Assembly (NCBI RefSeq): GCF_019399895.1
Contig: NC_091882.1
Coordinates: forward strand, 2,790,001-2,854,000
Length of the DNA stretch: 64,000 nucleotides
Origin: Cardiocondyla obscurior
Taxonomy: Eukaryota > Arthropoda > Insecta > Hymenoptera > Formicidae
Direction of reading: 5' to 3'
The position numbers and the translations under genes were made by a program. Under the pieces are notes generated by a model. The model was given only the letters and a program-made list of their open reading frames with translations, was not told the origin of the DNA and did not search any database. Position 1 is the first letter of the stretch; each line of letters starts with the position of its first letter. This document shows, piece after piece, positions 40,488 through 52,679 of this stretch.

Positions 40488-43225
40488 GTGTTCCTGGAGC
40501 ATCGGGGTAAGGATGAGGTAGGACAACTGGTCGGTGCTAAAACCCATGGAGCAACGCCCTTAGTCATGGCTTGCCGGAACGGACACTACGACGTAGCGGA
40601 ATACCTCATCGAAAAATGTGGGGCAGACGTGGAACAGCCCGGATCAGGTCAGACTACAATCCTTTCATCAGTGGCCTCTGTTCCGACCGCCTGTTTATTA
40701 TCGAGAACAACTTTCAAATCGAAAATGATACTTTGGCAAAGACATCGCGCCGCAGCTTTGGTTTTTAAATATATTTTTTTATCAGACTTGTAATTTTACT
40801 CTCGCTACTATAGCGAAGGCTTTAATCTTTTACAGTAATTCTCAGATTTTTTAAAAATTTATTTCAGATTAATCTACTTTTTTTCTTTTATTTTAACAGT
40901 GGTCTTTGAGGGTGAAACGATCGAAGGTGCACCGCCTCTGTGGTGCGCAGCGGCCGCTGGCCATCTAAACCTAGTCAAGCTATTGGTGAGACGAGGAGCC
41001 AAAGTGAACTCGATCACGAAAACGAATTCCACACCTCTCCGAGCGGCGTGTTTCGACGGACACTACGATATCGTTAAATTTTTAGTACAACACGGTGCAG
41101 GTAAAGAAACATATGTACATATTTAAATATTAATTTGAGAATTATATTTTTAAATACGAGTTTGCGAAAAATAAATTCCCGTTTAACATCTATCCCGTTG
41201 CAGACATCGAGATGGCGAATCGACATGGACACACATGCCTGATGATCGCGTGCTACAGGGGCCACGTTAAAATCGCCAAGTTTCTACTCGCCCTGAAAGC
41301 AGACGCGAACCGCAAGTCCGTGAAGGGCAACACGGCGCTACACGATTGTGCCGAGAGCGGATCTCTGGAGATATTGAAGATACTCGTAGAGCACGGCGCC
41401 CAGATGGACGTGGATTCGTACGGAATGACGCCACTTCTTGCGGCAGCAGTAACAGGTTAAAGCAGAAAGTTCCACGCACCACTCGAAGGTTCCCCTAAAA
41501 CAGTTTATTTAGCTCGTCCGAAGCGATCTGTTCCGCGACGCTTAAACGGCCGAGGAAAAGACGAGCGCTGACCGAACGTTTCTTCGCTTCCTCTCTTCCA
41601 GGTCACACGCATATCGTCGAGTATCTCATAGACATTCCGCAACTATTCAGCAGGAGAGAACGTATCGACGCGCTGGAACTGCTCGGGGCTACGTACGTGG
41701 ACAAAAAGAGAGACATGATCGGTGCCCTGCAACTTTGGAAGCGTGCCATGAACGAGCGGTACGTCTCCGTGCACAAGCGAACTGTCCGTTCGTGTCTAAA
41801 GTCCGTGTGCTTTTTTCCTATAAATCAAATAAAATTTATTCATTTTATTTTTAATTAAGTATAATTTCAATTTTTATTTAAAAAAAAATCTATCTTCGGC
41901 AGCATTTATATGTCTGTTTTTTTTTTTTTCTTTAGATACTGGGGAGATGGACCGGTAATATCAAAACCTGAATCTCCGCCCTTAGTTCCCGCTTACGATT
42001 TTGCTCGAGAAGTAATCGAACCCGAAGCTCTGGACGATTTATTAGCAGATCCAGACGAAATGCGCATGCAAGCGCTGGTGATCAGAGAACGAATATTAGG
42101 ACCGGCTCATCCAGACACTAGTTATTACATTAGATACCGCGGGGCAGTCTACGCAGACGCGGGTAAATTCCGTCGCTGCATCGAACTGTGGAACTACGCT
42201 CTCGACATGCAGCAGAGCATGTTAGAACCACTAAACCCTATGACACAAAGCTCTTTGTTCAGCTTCACCGAACTTTTTAGTTTTATGGTAGGCGAGGAAG
42301 GTAGACAAACAACCAGAGGCCGCCGAGTACCGCCAGTAAAGAGACAAGATTTAATGAGAGTTTTCAAAAAAGCTGTAAGTACAAAGACCATAGTTATCTG
42401 CCGATATATCTCTCGGCGATCCATCGATATTAATTTGTTACGTCACGAAAATTTCTTGCAGGTTAATGAAGTAGCGAAGGGAAAGCAAATGTTGGACAAA
42501 ATGGGTGATTTGACGTGTGAACGCGATTTGACGTTTTTGAATAAAGTTCTTGTTATCACTCTACACTTAGCGTGCTTATTAACGCGCGAAACCGGAGAAA
42601 AGGGTAGCGAAGAATACAATGTGCTGCACAGAGAGCTGTATAAATTAATTCGAATAAACGCTAAAGGCAGACAAGTGAGTTTAACTATTCTATTAATAAT
42701 TTAATAATATTGTATTATTTTATTATATATTAATAATTCAATATCTATTAATAATTAAAAAATATTTATATTAAAATAAGAAATAATAAAAGTGATATAT
42801 TATCGACGATATATTTTCAGGGCCGCAACGCGTTGTTACTAGTTCATAGTGAAGACGGTGCGCTAGTTGGAAGATATCCAACATGCAAATTTCCATCTCC
42901 TCACTTAACTAAGGCTTTGTTGACGGTGGGTGCGGACGTGGCCGCCACCGATAATGATGGTAATACGGCTTTGCATCTTACCGCGTTGCTGCACCCTTGG
43001 CGACCCAACTTGTCAATCGATCTGCTCGATGCTGGCGTGCATCTCGACGCGGTAAATAACGACGGCAAGACGTTCCAAATGTTATTGGATAATAAGCAAC
43101 TTTACGATTCACTTTGCCCATTAAAATACACCACACTCGCCTGCTTAGCCGCGCGGGTGGTAAAAAAGACGCAGAAAATCAACAAAGTGCCCGCACATCT
43201 CCGCGATTTCGTCCAGATGCACTAA
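40488..43225 (+). CDS. Fem-1: Fem-1 homologue (FEM1A/C type), coding exons 2-8
   Basis: Coding exons are 40488-40647, 40900-41100, 41204-41455, 41602-41758, 41936-42374, 42462-42674 and 42821-43225. With 23445-23504 they give 1887 bases, 628 residues plus stop, all in phase, close to the ~617 residues usual for the family. FEM1 proteins are substrate receptors of CUL2 RING ubiquitin ligases, and FEM1A/C read C-terminal arginine degrons. Ankyrin repeats run at about residues 40-72, 83-112, 116-145, 149-178, 182-211 and 214-237 (TPLVMACRNGH, TPLRAACFDGH, TCLMIACYRGH, TALHDCAESGS). TPR-like helices follow at about 244-277 and 305-365, containing RIDALELLGATYVDKKRD and the highly conserved ADPDEMRMQALVIRERILG. 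More ankyrin repeats occupy the C-terminal part, then TLACLAARVV, the end region tied to Elongin/CUL2 binding in this family. One divergence: RNALLLVHS stands where vertebrate proteins have SPLHLAV. Confidence 0.95.
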
Positions 43226-44430
43226 TATTATCGCGGTAAGCCACCAATGAAAAAAATATCGCAAACATCTTACTTTAATTGAGAATGTGACGGTTATAGA
43301 AAGCAATGGTGATAACTCGGGCGTTAACCCGATTCGTAATTCATTCATTCTACCATATTCAAATAATCATCTCTTTTTATACAGGATTTCAAAATCGCTT
43401 TCATTTCTAGATAATAAATTTTTTTTAATGAAGATGATTTTGACATATCCTGTACATAATTCTATAGTAAAGCAGAGTTTAAAAAAAACAAAGGGTTGTT
43501 TCCGGGAAAATACAAATGTTCTGACTGACGATTTAACACAAAGCGCACGTAATTCCAAGAAGATCTTTTGATAGCTTCTCTCATATTAACACAACATATT
43601 TTGCAATGAAATTCTCGCAAAAATACATACATTTTTTTTTATTTTTAGTTATTAACAACTTTACTTTGTAATTAATTTATTCAATTTGAAGATAGCTCCA
43701 AATATATGCGTCTTTAAAGACTGCAGATATTATACTTCGCTATTAAAAATTTTATATTTAATAAAGTGGAATAGTGTATATTTTACTTATGTATATACAT
43801 ATATATATTTTAATACGATCATGGTAATTCATAAAATATCTATTTTCATAAAAAGAGTTTTAAAAAACTTACAAAATTAATACAAAAATTTGATTGTGGA
43901 CTATTTTTATTTCATTTGATAATTTGCTTTGTGTTTTTTAATTAGTTAATCACGCGAATTACATTAAAATATTCAATACTTTTGAGTATCCATGTAATTG
44001 TTACAGTTAATCATATTAAGGAATTGGTTAGCGACACTTTTTTTTTTTTTTATTAAAGTACATTTAATCATCGATACTTTCAAGCTCTTGCTTGCCATTG
44101 TTTTCGTTACATTGAGATTAATAAATTAGCAATGATATATTTTGATAGATCTCTTTGGTATAATGTGCGATGATATCAAGCGAAAGGCTTGAGATCTTTA
44201 CTGAGCTAATATCTATCGGTATTGTAACAAAACGATAATGCCAGACATTGTGATCTTATTATTGCGGACGTGGCTAATTAATGGCCTCTCCCTTATACAT
44301 AAACCCCGTGTAAGCTATATATATACATACATACGTTGATAATGCTAGATAACATAAATGTACGTTGAATTCGTGTGTTATCTTAGAAAATAAAAAAAGG
44401 ACTTTTTACCTTGCTGTATAAACGAATAAA
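43226..44430 (+). other. Fem-1 3' untranslated region (probable)
   Basis: AT-rich non-coding sequence follows the stop codon. AATAAA occurs at 43413-43418, about 190 bases past the stop, and again at 44425-44430 in a context followed by an A-rich stretch; other copies lie between. Which polyadenylation site is used cannot be decided from sequence. Confidence 0.4.
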
Positions 44431-44493
44431 GAGAGAAAAAAAAAAAGTATGGATTTGTAATAAAAACTTTCTGATACTGCAAGCAGTGAATAA

Positions 44494-44622
44494 TGCAGTT
44501 TTACACTCAGCGCACTACAGTTTCGTTTCGTAATATCTCACGTGTATAAAATTCTTATTACACGTAAGATATACTCGTCACTTTCTTACAAATAAACGAA
44601 ACGTAAAACTGCAGTACGCTGG
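44494..44622. repeat. Short foldback element downstream of Fem-1
   Basis: The outer arms 44508-44530 and 44597-44622 pair as CAGCGCACTACAGTTTCG with the complement of CGAAACGTAAAACTGCAGTACGCTGG, allowing small gaps. The 11-mer TGCAGTTTTAC at 44494-44504 is repeated inverted at 44603-44613. An inner stem joins ATATCTCACGTGTA to TTACACGTAAGATAT (about 44533-44571). Nested inverted arms of this kind are typical of small non-autonomous DNA-transposon relics. Confidence 0.55.
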
Positions 44623-44812
44623 TTTCTTGTTACAACACGTATCGAGTATACCGTTAAGAGTTACTTTAGATTTTGGTAATCAATCATATCCTCAACGCGA
44701 ACGAACGCAGTCGGAATTGATGACTCGCGTAAGTTATGTATAAAAATTGCGCCTCCATACCTTTATACCTTTATTTCAAATGTGATAATCCATGTACATT
44801 TAAAGGCAGATT

Positions 44813-45025
44813 TGGCATTTGCCGCGACGGCGGCTGACGTACGTGATTTTCCCCCTCTCTCGGCCGCCGAGTAGGGGGAGAGGTGTAGTAGGCCGCGTTA
44901 TCCCTTAGTCCTCTGTGACCTGTTCTCTGCGACACATCTACGCACGTGCTTCGTATGAGATTCGACGTACACCACGCCAAGGTCACGTACGCTAGCCGCC
45001 GTCGCAGCACCACGAACGCCATTCC
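44813..45025. mobile_element. Foldback (MITE-like) element, copy A
   Basis: This is a roughly 210-bp near-palindromic element. The left arm begins TTGGCATTTGCCGCGACGG and the right arm ends GCCGCCGTCGC followed by AGCACCACGAACGCCA. Pairing is nearly perfect across about 22 bases (44825-44846 with 44983-45004). A second hairpin (CTCGGC/GCCGAG flanked by C and G runs) lies in the left half. Terminal and internal blocks, such as GGCATTTGCCGCGA and CTCATACGA, recur in copy B at 55129-55490, so the two form one family. No transposase reading frame is present. The target duplication is not clear to me. Confidence 0.6.
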
Positions 45026-45654
45026 TGACGGTGAGTGTACGTACACATAGGATATAGAGAAAAAGAAACGCGTCGCTGGATAATTATACATAAATAAGCA
45101 TATACGATATACATAAACGGGCGTGTGATGTTTAAGGTGCCTTTTTTCTTTTGAAATGGTGTTGAGACAGTGCACTCTGCGCGTTAAACGTGAACACGGT
45201 TGTTGCAATACTGTTCGTATTGTTAATATTCATAATAATTTTCACTAATGTTGATTAATTTCGATCTCGGCTTACTTTCTTCTGGCTTTATGGGATAAAG
45301 AAAGATAAAAAGTCAGGCCGGGACCTAAATCTACATCGGTGAAAATTAACGTAGGACTAATTCACGTTGCATACCCGTATTTACCGTATTTACGCGATTT
45401 TATATACGTTTTACACGTTTCGTTCGAGCCGGCGACTTTACTGGCACATTACACGCGTCCGAATTATTAATCGCACCAGTGTCATGTCACGTCAGGACGT
45501 CGCGTTTCGATTCTCTACGAAGATAGAACGTTCTTACATTTACCCCACGTACCGAAAGCTATTTTATAATGTATAGGTAAAGCCAGGAAAGAAATACAGG
45601 TGTAATTGAAAGTATGATCTGGTGATTTGTTCGTTTTATTTCACGCAAACTCAC

Positions 45655-46707
45655 CATCTTACAAGATTCAACAAAGTCGTATTGGCGATAGCCTTCCTGG
45701 AAAAAAAACATTTGCGTAAAGTGACCGTTTGCGATTTATCAGAAACTTACCTGGCATCATCGTCATTTGTAACCGACATTTCTCGCCCGCGACCTGAAAA
45801 TAATCGTTAATATCCACATTGCAGGTATGCCCCAGTACAGCATAGATTCCTTACACGATAGTCTACGTGTGCGTTATTTTATTTTAACTCGTGAGAAGAA
45901 AGAACGTTTCTCGTCTTCACGTAGGGAGCGATATTAAACGGTCGTACTGTTCGAATCGTAAAAATTGTAACAAACGAATAAACACAACATCTTGACCTCC
46001 TAAAATCGAGACAGTTTATGCGAAAAGACACGAGCATCGAAGAATTATATAAATAACACCGACGATACAATTCTTGTATCCTCAAAGAAAAGGAAAAAAA
46101 AAAAAAAAAGAGAGGATGAAACATCTTTGTTAACGTGTGGAAATTTAGTCAAGCGAAAGGAGGACCGGTCGCAAAGAATGTGCCGAGGTGCAAGGACCTC
46201 TTCGTCACTTTGGAACATCGACGAACACTTACCATAAAAAAATACATTACTAAAACCTCGCGAGATCCCGAGATACGGAGCGACGAGAGTCGTACACAAA
46301 AGTGATATTTTGGAACGAGTACAAAGTCGTCGGCGTGCGTGGAAGACTTCGCCGTCCTTCATTTACAATTCTACGATTCACACAGGATCAACTGCGTGAC
46401 GTTCAAGACGACGAGAATCACCCTGTATTAACCATTCCTTCTTCGGTCACTCTTTTAAAAAGAACGATGCGTCTCACAGATAACTAAATGTAAGCTAAAA
46501 ATTACGAGATGAAGAATACATATCTTGACGACACCATGCACAGACAGACCCCGCGAGCGTTGGCTTTTCAAAGTTTTCTCTATTAATGATAGGAACAGTT
46601 GCGCTAATTAGGGCCAGATCTCATCGATCGTCTCTCTCTCTCTCTCCCTTCTTGAAACCGTCCTTGGAAAATCGGGGGAAGAAGATCATCTGAAAAGGTA
46701 TCTCACC
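45655..46707 (-). other. Possible spliced minus-strand transcript of unknown nature
   Basis: Three minus-strand segments have good splice signals. One ends at 46707 with GCAG then GTGAGA and is open upstream. One, 45793-45751, is 43 nt, bounded by TATTTTCAG and AG/GTAAGTTT. One, 45696-45655, is 42 nt, bounded by a T8-CCAG acceptor and ATG/GTGAGT. Reading across the two small segments gives a frame starting MSVTNDDDA that stays open to the last donor, but no onward coding exon could be found and the intron between them would be only 54 bases. This may be a non-coding RNA, alternative 3' exons of rump, or coincidence. Confidence 0.2.
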
Positions 46708-48402
46708 TGCGAATGTGAAAGAGCACCTTCCTCCCCATTGCGTAGATTATCGACGTCCCAAGTATGGAAGACAATCGGAGGAGCGATCTGTATCTTGAGA
46801 CAGCGTCAATAAACGAACAGACCCACGTGTGCTTCAAATGCAACGCGTTTTGCAGAACAATTCTGGCTAAATCGTACTGTTAAACGCGTTGCATCGCACG
46901 TTACAAAGCTCACTTGACAAGATCCATCCAAATCGACAAAAAGCAGCCGCTTAAAAAAATGATAATAAAATTTTCACACAACAGCGCAGAAATAAAACAC
47001 AATATCCAGTATTTTTTTTTTCTTTTTTTTTATATATAGTCAAAACGAATTTGAATTTTATTCAATTACTGTTATGAGATTGGTGGTTATACAAGAGTGT
47101 TATACAATGCACAGAATGTTCTTCGAGATCTACATGGCGAGAGGAGAGTTATGCTTACCAAAAAATAACGTCACAGAAAAATGCAATATCGTTCAATGTC
47201 ATTCAAGAGATCAATTCCAATTTTGTCCGCGTAACGTTTCTGCAGGGAAGAAATTTTTTGGTAAACATACCACGGTGCATAAAACGCAGAATTAATCCCG
47301 AATTCTACATCGTCCGATGTACGTTCGCCGAAGTCTCGAAGTGAGCTCGAGTGAACTGAGAGGGGATCTTCCTAGAAGTGGCAACTACAGCAAATTTTCC
47401 GAGTTACGGTATGAATACGAATAGGTGCTTCATTTAGGTCATTTAGTCATTTTTACAAAGATGCAAACACAGTATGCAGTACGCCAAAAAAAATGAACAA
47501 AGTAAAAAAATAATAATAAACGACGTGATTCGCGTAACGACGAAACACTATCCCCTGTCAAAACACCACACGTGCTTTATCTTACGCATAAATGCGAACG
47601 ATTGCGACGAGAATCCAACACTTACAATCCACGATCTGCATAAAATAAGATTTTTTTAATGAGCATACCCCAATAAGGCGCAAGCCGGAAATCTAATTCG
47701 AGCGAATAACGATCTTACTACGTTAAAAATATGTTTTCATGAACGAAAGATTAATCTCTATCCCTTTGATGAACTCAGCTGTGAATGAGCAGAGCGTCAC
47801 GTTAGATCAGAATGATGGAGAACCGATCGATCTCTCGTCATGATAACTAAGAAGTAAAAACTTACAAACTACAAAAACGCTAATTACTGTAAATAACCTG
47901 TAAGTAGTGAATAACCTACACACTGAAAAAAGAAACCTACTGACTTACAGTAAGATCATTATGAAACCTAATCCTAAACAACTAAACTAATAGTCACGAT
48001 CGCTTGAAAAAAAAGGACTGATTTAAGAAGTGAACAATTAGTAGACTTCCACTGTAAAAAGGAACGATAAACAATACAGAATTGAAAAAGTTGTTGGGGA
48101 TTAAGAGAAAGAGAGAGGGCGTGGAGAGTGATCGTCAGTAGCTGACACGACCGTTTTCAACGTTGAGTAGCCATCATACAAACACGACTTGTTGATCTTC
48201 CAAAGACAGACACTTCTTACTCCCTGTCCTAAGTTCTGCCAGACAACTAGGATGAATTTCAAGTATCATCAGGAGTAGAATTTTGCAGACGACACATAAA
48301 CACCCAGCTTCCTCACGCTGCGTCAATAAGTTATGGTTAAGCATCGAGTTCCGGTAAAATATTTTTTATTAACGTTACCTTTTCAATCCCTTGAGGCTGT
48401 CC
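46708..48402. other. Convergent intergenic / rump 3' flanking region
   Basis: AT-rich sequence without a supportable gene. It lies downstream of the rump stop codon on the minus strand and should include the rump 3' untranslated region. A minus-strand AATAAA lies at 48365-48370, only about 35 bases past the stop, so a more distal signal may also be used. Confidence 0.5.
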
Positions 48403-51144
48403 TTAGTATAGACGAACGTCAATCGTCCTTCCGTCAATGCGCGATCGATTCATCATGGCTAATTGCGATCATTAAGGAAAAACTCGTTTTTTCTGTTATG
48501 TTAAGAGCACAAAAATAACATATAAATTAATTAAACGATTTTTTTTAATAATAAAAAAGTTAAAAAAAATTAAAAATGAAAAAAATAATTAGATTTTAAA
48601 TCTTAAATTGTTTTAACGAGTATCGAAATGTCTATTTTGTTTTGAAAAGGATACTCACAGCACGCTCGGCATCCCATTCAGATGCAAACCGTACCATGCC
48701 CATATCGGTACCTCTCATTTCAGCGAATTTTACCTCTCCAGCGTCCTGGAACTTGTCGCGCAGCATCTGCCACGTGGTATTTGGAGGTAACTGTAAAAAG
48801 AATTTAAATATTGACCCACAAAGTTTGAGATAAAAAAAATATACGAAAGAATACATACGTTGCCTATAAGTATAGTATCTGACATTTGTCTTGAACCATT
48901 AGAGTTCTGTCGATTGCCACCGCCGCTTTGGCCTTGATTACCAGAGAAACCACCGCCGCCACCGCCAGAAACACGATCGCCGTCCCCTCGGTTAAATCCT
49001 CCATCAAAATCTCTGCCGCCGCCACCGAAATTTGAACCGCCGAAAGCATTGTTGCTACCAAATCCTATGTCGTTGTCTAGTTTGGATAAACCGCGTGGTG
49101 TGAACGTATTGTTCCCTTGTCCACCAGCTAAAGAAGCTTGTAAACCACCTAAGCTACCGACACCGCCGCCAAAGTTGTTTAAGTTCGATGCTAATTCGTT
49201 TGTCAGTGAGGAATTTAGCAGTGAACTGGTAGTAAGATTAGCGCCCAAGCCGGCACCGGCGAGACTAGCTTGAAGAGCCGCTGCGTTCGTGTTTGATAAA
49301 GCTGACGCTGCAATCAAGTAAGTTCTTGTTTATTTAACAATTTGCATTTATTTACGCATGCAATTCTTACCTAACTGTGCAGGTACAACATTATTTAAAC
49401 CAGCGCCAAAAGCGCCCGCTGCTAAAACGGGCGCCGAAATCGGATTCACCACTGGTGGATTGTTTGCTTGTACATTAGGAATATTTCTAGCGACGTCTAA
49501 TAGTCTGTTACCACCAGCTCCGAGTCCCATGCCAATTCCTTTCAAACCTAATTTACAAAATTAATTTATAGCAGCAATTAATATATCGCTTATCGCAAAC
49601 TAATGAATATTTAAATACCTTCTGGTAATTTAGGCGGCATGTCGGGTTCATTAGCTCTGTCGAGTCTAACAGTCATGCGTCTATCAAACAATTGTTGATT
49701 ATGAAGCATTGAAATAGCTTGTACCGATTCCACTGGGTGATCATACTCCACGACACCGAAACCTCTCGATTTCCCGTCTTTATCTTTTCCCAATTCAACG
49801 TGCAGTACTTTTCCAGCCAATTTGAAAACTTCAAGTAGCTTTTTCTCGTCGACTTTATAATCCAGCTGCATAAATAAAAAATCACATATTTTTCAAAGCA
49901 ATAAATATACTATATCGCTACTTTTAAGTACATTCATATTATACTAACGTTTGCAACAAAGACTCTTGTGACTAAAGGACCATTGATACCCAGAGATTCT
50001 AAAAACTGTGTACTAAGACCATAAGTGTTTCCAAACTTGTTGTCTCCGCCGCCACCGCCGCCGCCACTGCCTCCACCACCGCCTCCTCCGCCACCACCGC
50101 CACCGCCTCCTCCCGCACCGGTAGGTGCAGACATATTTTGTCTTCCTCCTCCTTGTGGTCGTGGTGGATCTCTAAATCTATCATCCCGATTTCTATCGTT
50201 ATTACGACCAGTTGTTAAACGGCCGTATTTATCTCTCTCTACATCAAAGTCCTGCAAAGCATACATTTATTAGAATTATGACAAACAATAATTAATCCTT
50301 TGCTAAAATTAAGAAAACTATTATCTAAAATAAAATAATAGAATTTTTACTAACTTCCTTGACCACAAGCTTCCTCCCTTTGATGTCGTATCGATGCATT
50401 TTCTCCACCGCTATTTTTACAGAGTCTGAATCCTCGAACTCTACTATTCCGCATCCCCGAGGTTTCTCGTTCTCGTCCGTGAAGAGCTCTACGTGCGCTA
50501 CCTTGCCAACCTCGGTCCTGAACAGATCTTTGAGATCCTGCCAACGAAAATCGTAGGGAATGTTCGACACGTAAATCCGTCGATCAGAGGCCTTCCTGCC
50601 GACGCGGTCATTCCTCTCTCTGCTGCGATCCCGACTGGCTGAATTTATGCGATTTGGCCGATCCGACCTGCGATTGCGATCGCGCTCTCTGCTTCTGTCT
50701 CTGTCGTCATTGTTTTGCACCTGGTTACTGCAATAACGCACACAAATTAATTAATGCAATATACAAATTCAAGGGTTATTACATATCGTGCGCATCGGCG
50801 TGAAGAAAAGAAAATTAATTATGCGAAAGTTTACGAAAGATGTATGAATGAAAAGGTTAAGACCAAGGCGGGAATGAGGGGAGAAGGGAATTAACAGCGA
50901 TACGTTTGCACGTGTTGCAACGTCGAGCAATACCGAGCGACGGATACACTCAAGCGTGTCCTTTTTCTCATCTCTGCGTCGCAGCGAGATGCATCGTCGC
51001 GAGGTACATCGCGTCACGCGTCGAATGCTCGAGGCATCCTCCACGACATCGAGACGGACGGTCGATGGGAGAGAGATCCGTTGCCGAAACCGACTCGCGG
51101 AAACGTACACAGTCGCGTCATACTTACTCGTCCGTTTTTATCAT
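48403..51144 (-). CDS. rump: rumpelstiltskin / hnRNP M-type RNA-binding protein
   Basis: Coding exons in transcript order are 51144-51128, 50727-50355, 50251-49949, 49865-49619, 49547-49371, 49307-48859, 48790-48655 and 48458-48403: 1758 bases, 585 residues, all phases consistent. In flies Rump is a nuclear hnRNP M homologue that binds nanos mRNA and helps localise it. The protein has an RS/RD-rich N-terminus (MIKTDDNQVQNNDDRDRS). RRM1 carries RIYVSNI and PRGCGIVEF. A glycine run is followed by RRM2 with RVFVANL and SRGFGVVEY. A Gly/Ala/Asn-rich linker is followed by RRM3 with DTILIGNLP and MGMVRF. The C-terminus AERAVTMMNRSRIDGRTIDV closely parallels the vertebrate hnRNP M tail. The last coding exon, 56 nt, was too short to stand out and was placed by this homology and by splice phase. 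The start codon exon has only 17 coding bases. Confidence 0.93.
50041..50118 (-). repeat. Glycine-codon repeat inside rump
   Basis: A coding GGN repeat gives about 15 glycines, a serine and seven more glycines between RRM1 and RRM2. The codons are mixed GGC, GGT and GGA, so the tract is not a pure trinucleotide microsatellite, though slippage could still change its length between individuals. Confidence 0.85.
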
Positions 51145-52662
51145 TGTCGGAAGCCGGTTCTCGCTAAGCTCCGCGCATATAATCCTACAAACTATTCGTT
51201 AAATGGTACATCAAATGTACACCGAGCGTCGTACAAAATGGTGGCCGTAACTGGAAGTGCAGCGGTCGCCGGAAGTCACGGTGCCCGTCAATCCAGCTAC
51301 AGAAACGGCGTTCCTCGCGAAGACGTCGCGGAACAATTTTACGGGCGGGGTATTTTCGTAAAAGTATAATTTAAATTGTCGGGATTACGAAGCGCTCTTG
51401 TTCCTAAATACGATGTACTTATCTCGCGCTCGAGTTTCGATACGTCCCGATGTTTGAAACAAAAGAAATGTACGACCGAAGGTTTCCTCGTTGAATTACG
51501 ATAAGGTAATTAGAAATAATTAAAATGATCATTCTTTCGTGACGGTGCAGTCTCGCTTGAAAGCTACGGAGTTCGACGAAAGTGTCCAGCCTAAATGTCC
51601 GTTTACAGGCAGCGACGGAAGCTCAGCGAATCGCGAAGTACTTGAACGCGAGATCGTTAGGTGGCGGCAGCTCACGGGGAGGCGCTGCCGACGGCACCGG
51701 GTTACCCGGTACGGCAAGCGCGAAAGCGACTCCGTGCAGTCGATGTTGTGAACCCCTATTACAATCCCGTGGCGCGCCGGCGCAACACGACCTTCTGGTT
51801 AGAGTATCCATTTTGATCACATGTGAGTATTACGAGCTGTTCTCGCTTTCGGCTTCGACTAATGGTGCTAATTGCCCACACGGGCGGCGAAGCATTGAAA
51901 TTACGCGGGTAAATGTCAAGCCGGTACGCGTTCGGACGCGGCGGCCTGGCGGTTCACGCGGTCCACCGATGCGGCCCCCGTTCGTGACTCCGGCCTGTGG
52001 CTCCTCGCTTCGTGCCTCGCTTCATCTTCCTACCGTCTTGAAATACGCCCGTGCGCGACGTCCCGCCGGTCTCCCGGCCCGCCCGGGCGAGACGTCGCGA
52101 CGCGCGACGTGTACGTGCATCGGTCGGGTCGACTTCACCACCCGCAATCCTTCCGTTGTTAACCGCGCGAGAGATCTTTGGTTAGTCGCGCCTCCCGTCC
52201 ACCTCCGACACCTCTCGCTGTGCGCGAACTCCCTGCGACGACGCGCCACGTGGTCACCCTTGTTCGTCCAGGTTCGCACAACCACGTTGCTCCGATTTCT
52301 CCGTGCTCCGGTGAATTATCCACCGCGTGAGTTACCGATTCGCACCCGACCGCGTATGTGGATTGTGTAAATATTCCATAAAGTGACCGGGCTCGTGTCG
52401 GAATACGCGTAAAGTCTTATCATTTTTTTTTTCCCTGCTAAGGATAACTCCAACACTTTATTCCTGGTGCTAATTAGCTAGGCAATTAGACTGATACGGG
52501 TTTAAAATTGTTTTATTTGAAATAGCTTCGTCAGTGTGTTATTCAGCGCGATAAAATATTAAATTGGCGAAAAGACTTTATTGTTGATCTAACCGTTGTT
52601 TTATTTTATTATTTCTTTTTTTTTTTTTAATTTTTAATTTTTCGTAATTGTGCTTCACACAG
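51145..52662. promoter_or_regulatory. Divergent promoter region between rump and eIF5A
   Basis: rump (-) starts at 51144 and the first coding exon of eIF5A (+) begins at 52663, so this 1.5-kb CpG-rich block should hold both promoters and the eIF5A leader exon. Candidate leader donors on the plus strand are CACCGC then GTGAGT (edge 52326) and CACAT then GTGAGT (edge 51822). CAAAATGGTGGCC at about 51234-51246 resembles the YY1/pleiohomeotic core. A 43-codon open frame starts at 51238 (+). Another long frame at about 51,600-51,830 is open but has no recognised product. Confidence 0.5.
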
Positions 52663-52679
52663 ATATCCATCAAATAACA

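Noticed and set aside
44771..45208. 145-codon minus-strand frame
   Set aside because: It runs through foldback copy A and reads palindromic repeat DNA, so it is not a gene.
50025..50273. Proline-rich plus-strand frame
   Set aside because: It is the antisense of the rump glycine tract.
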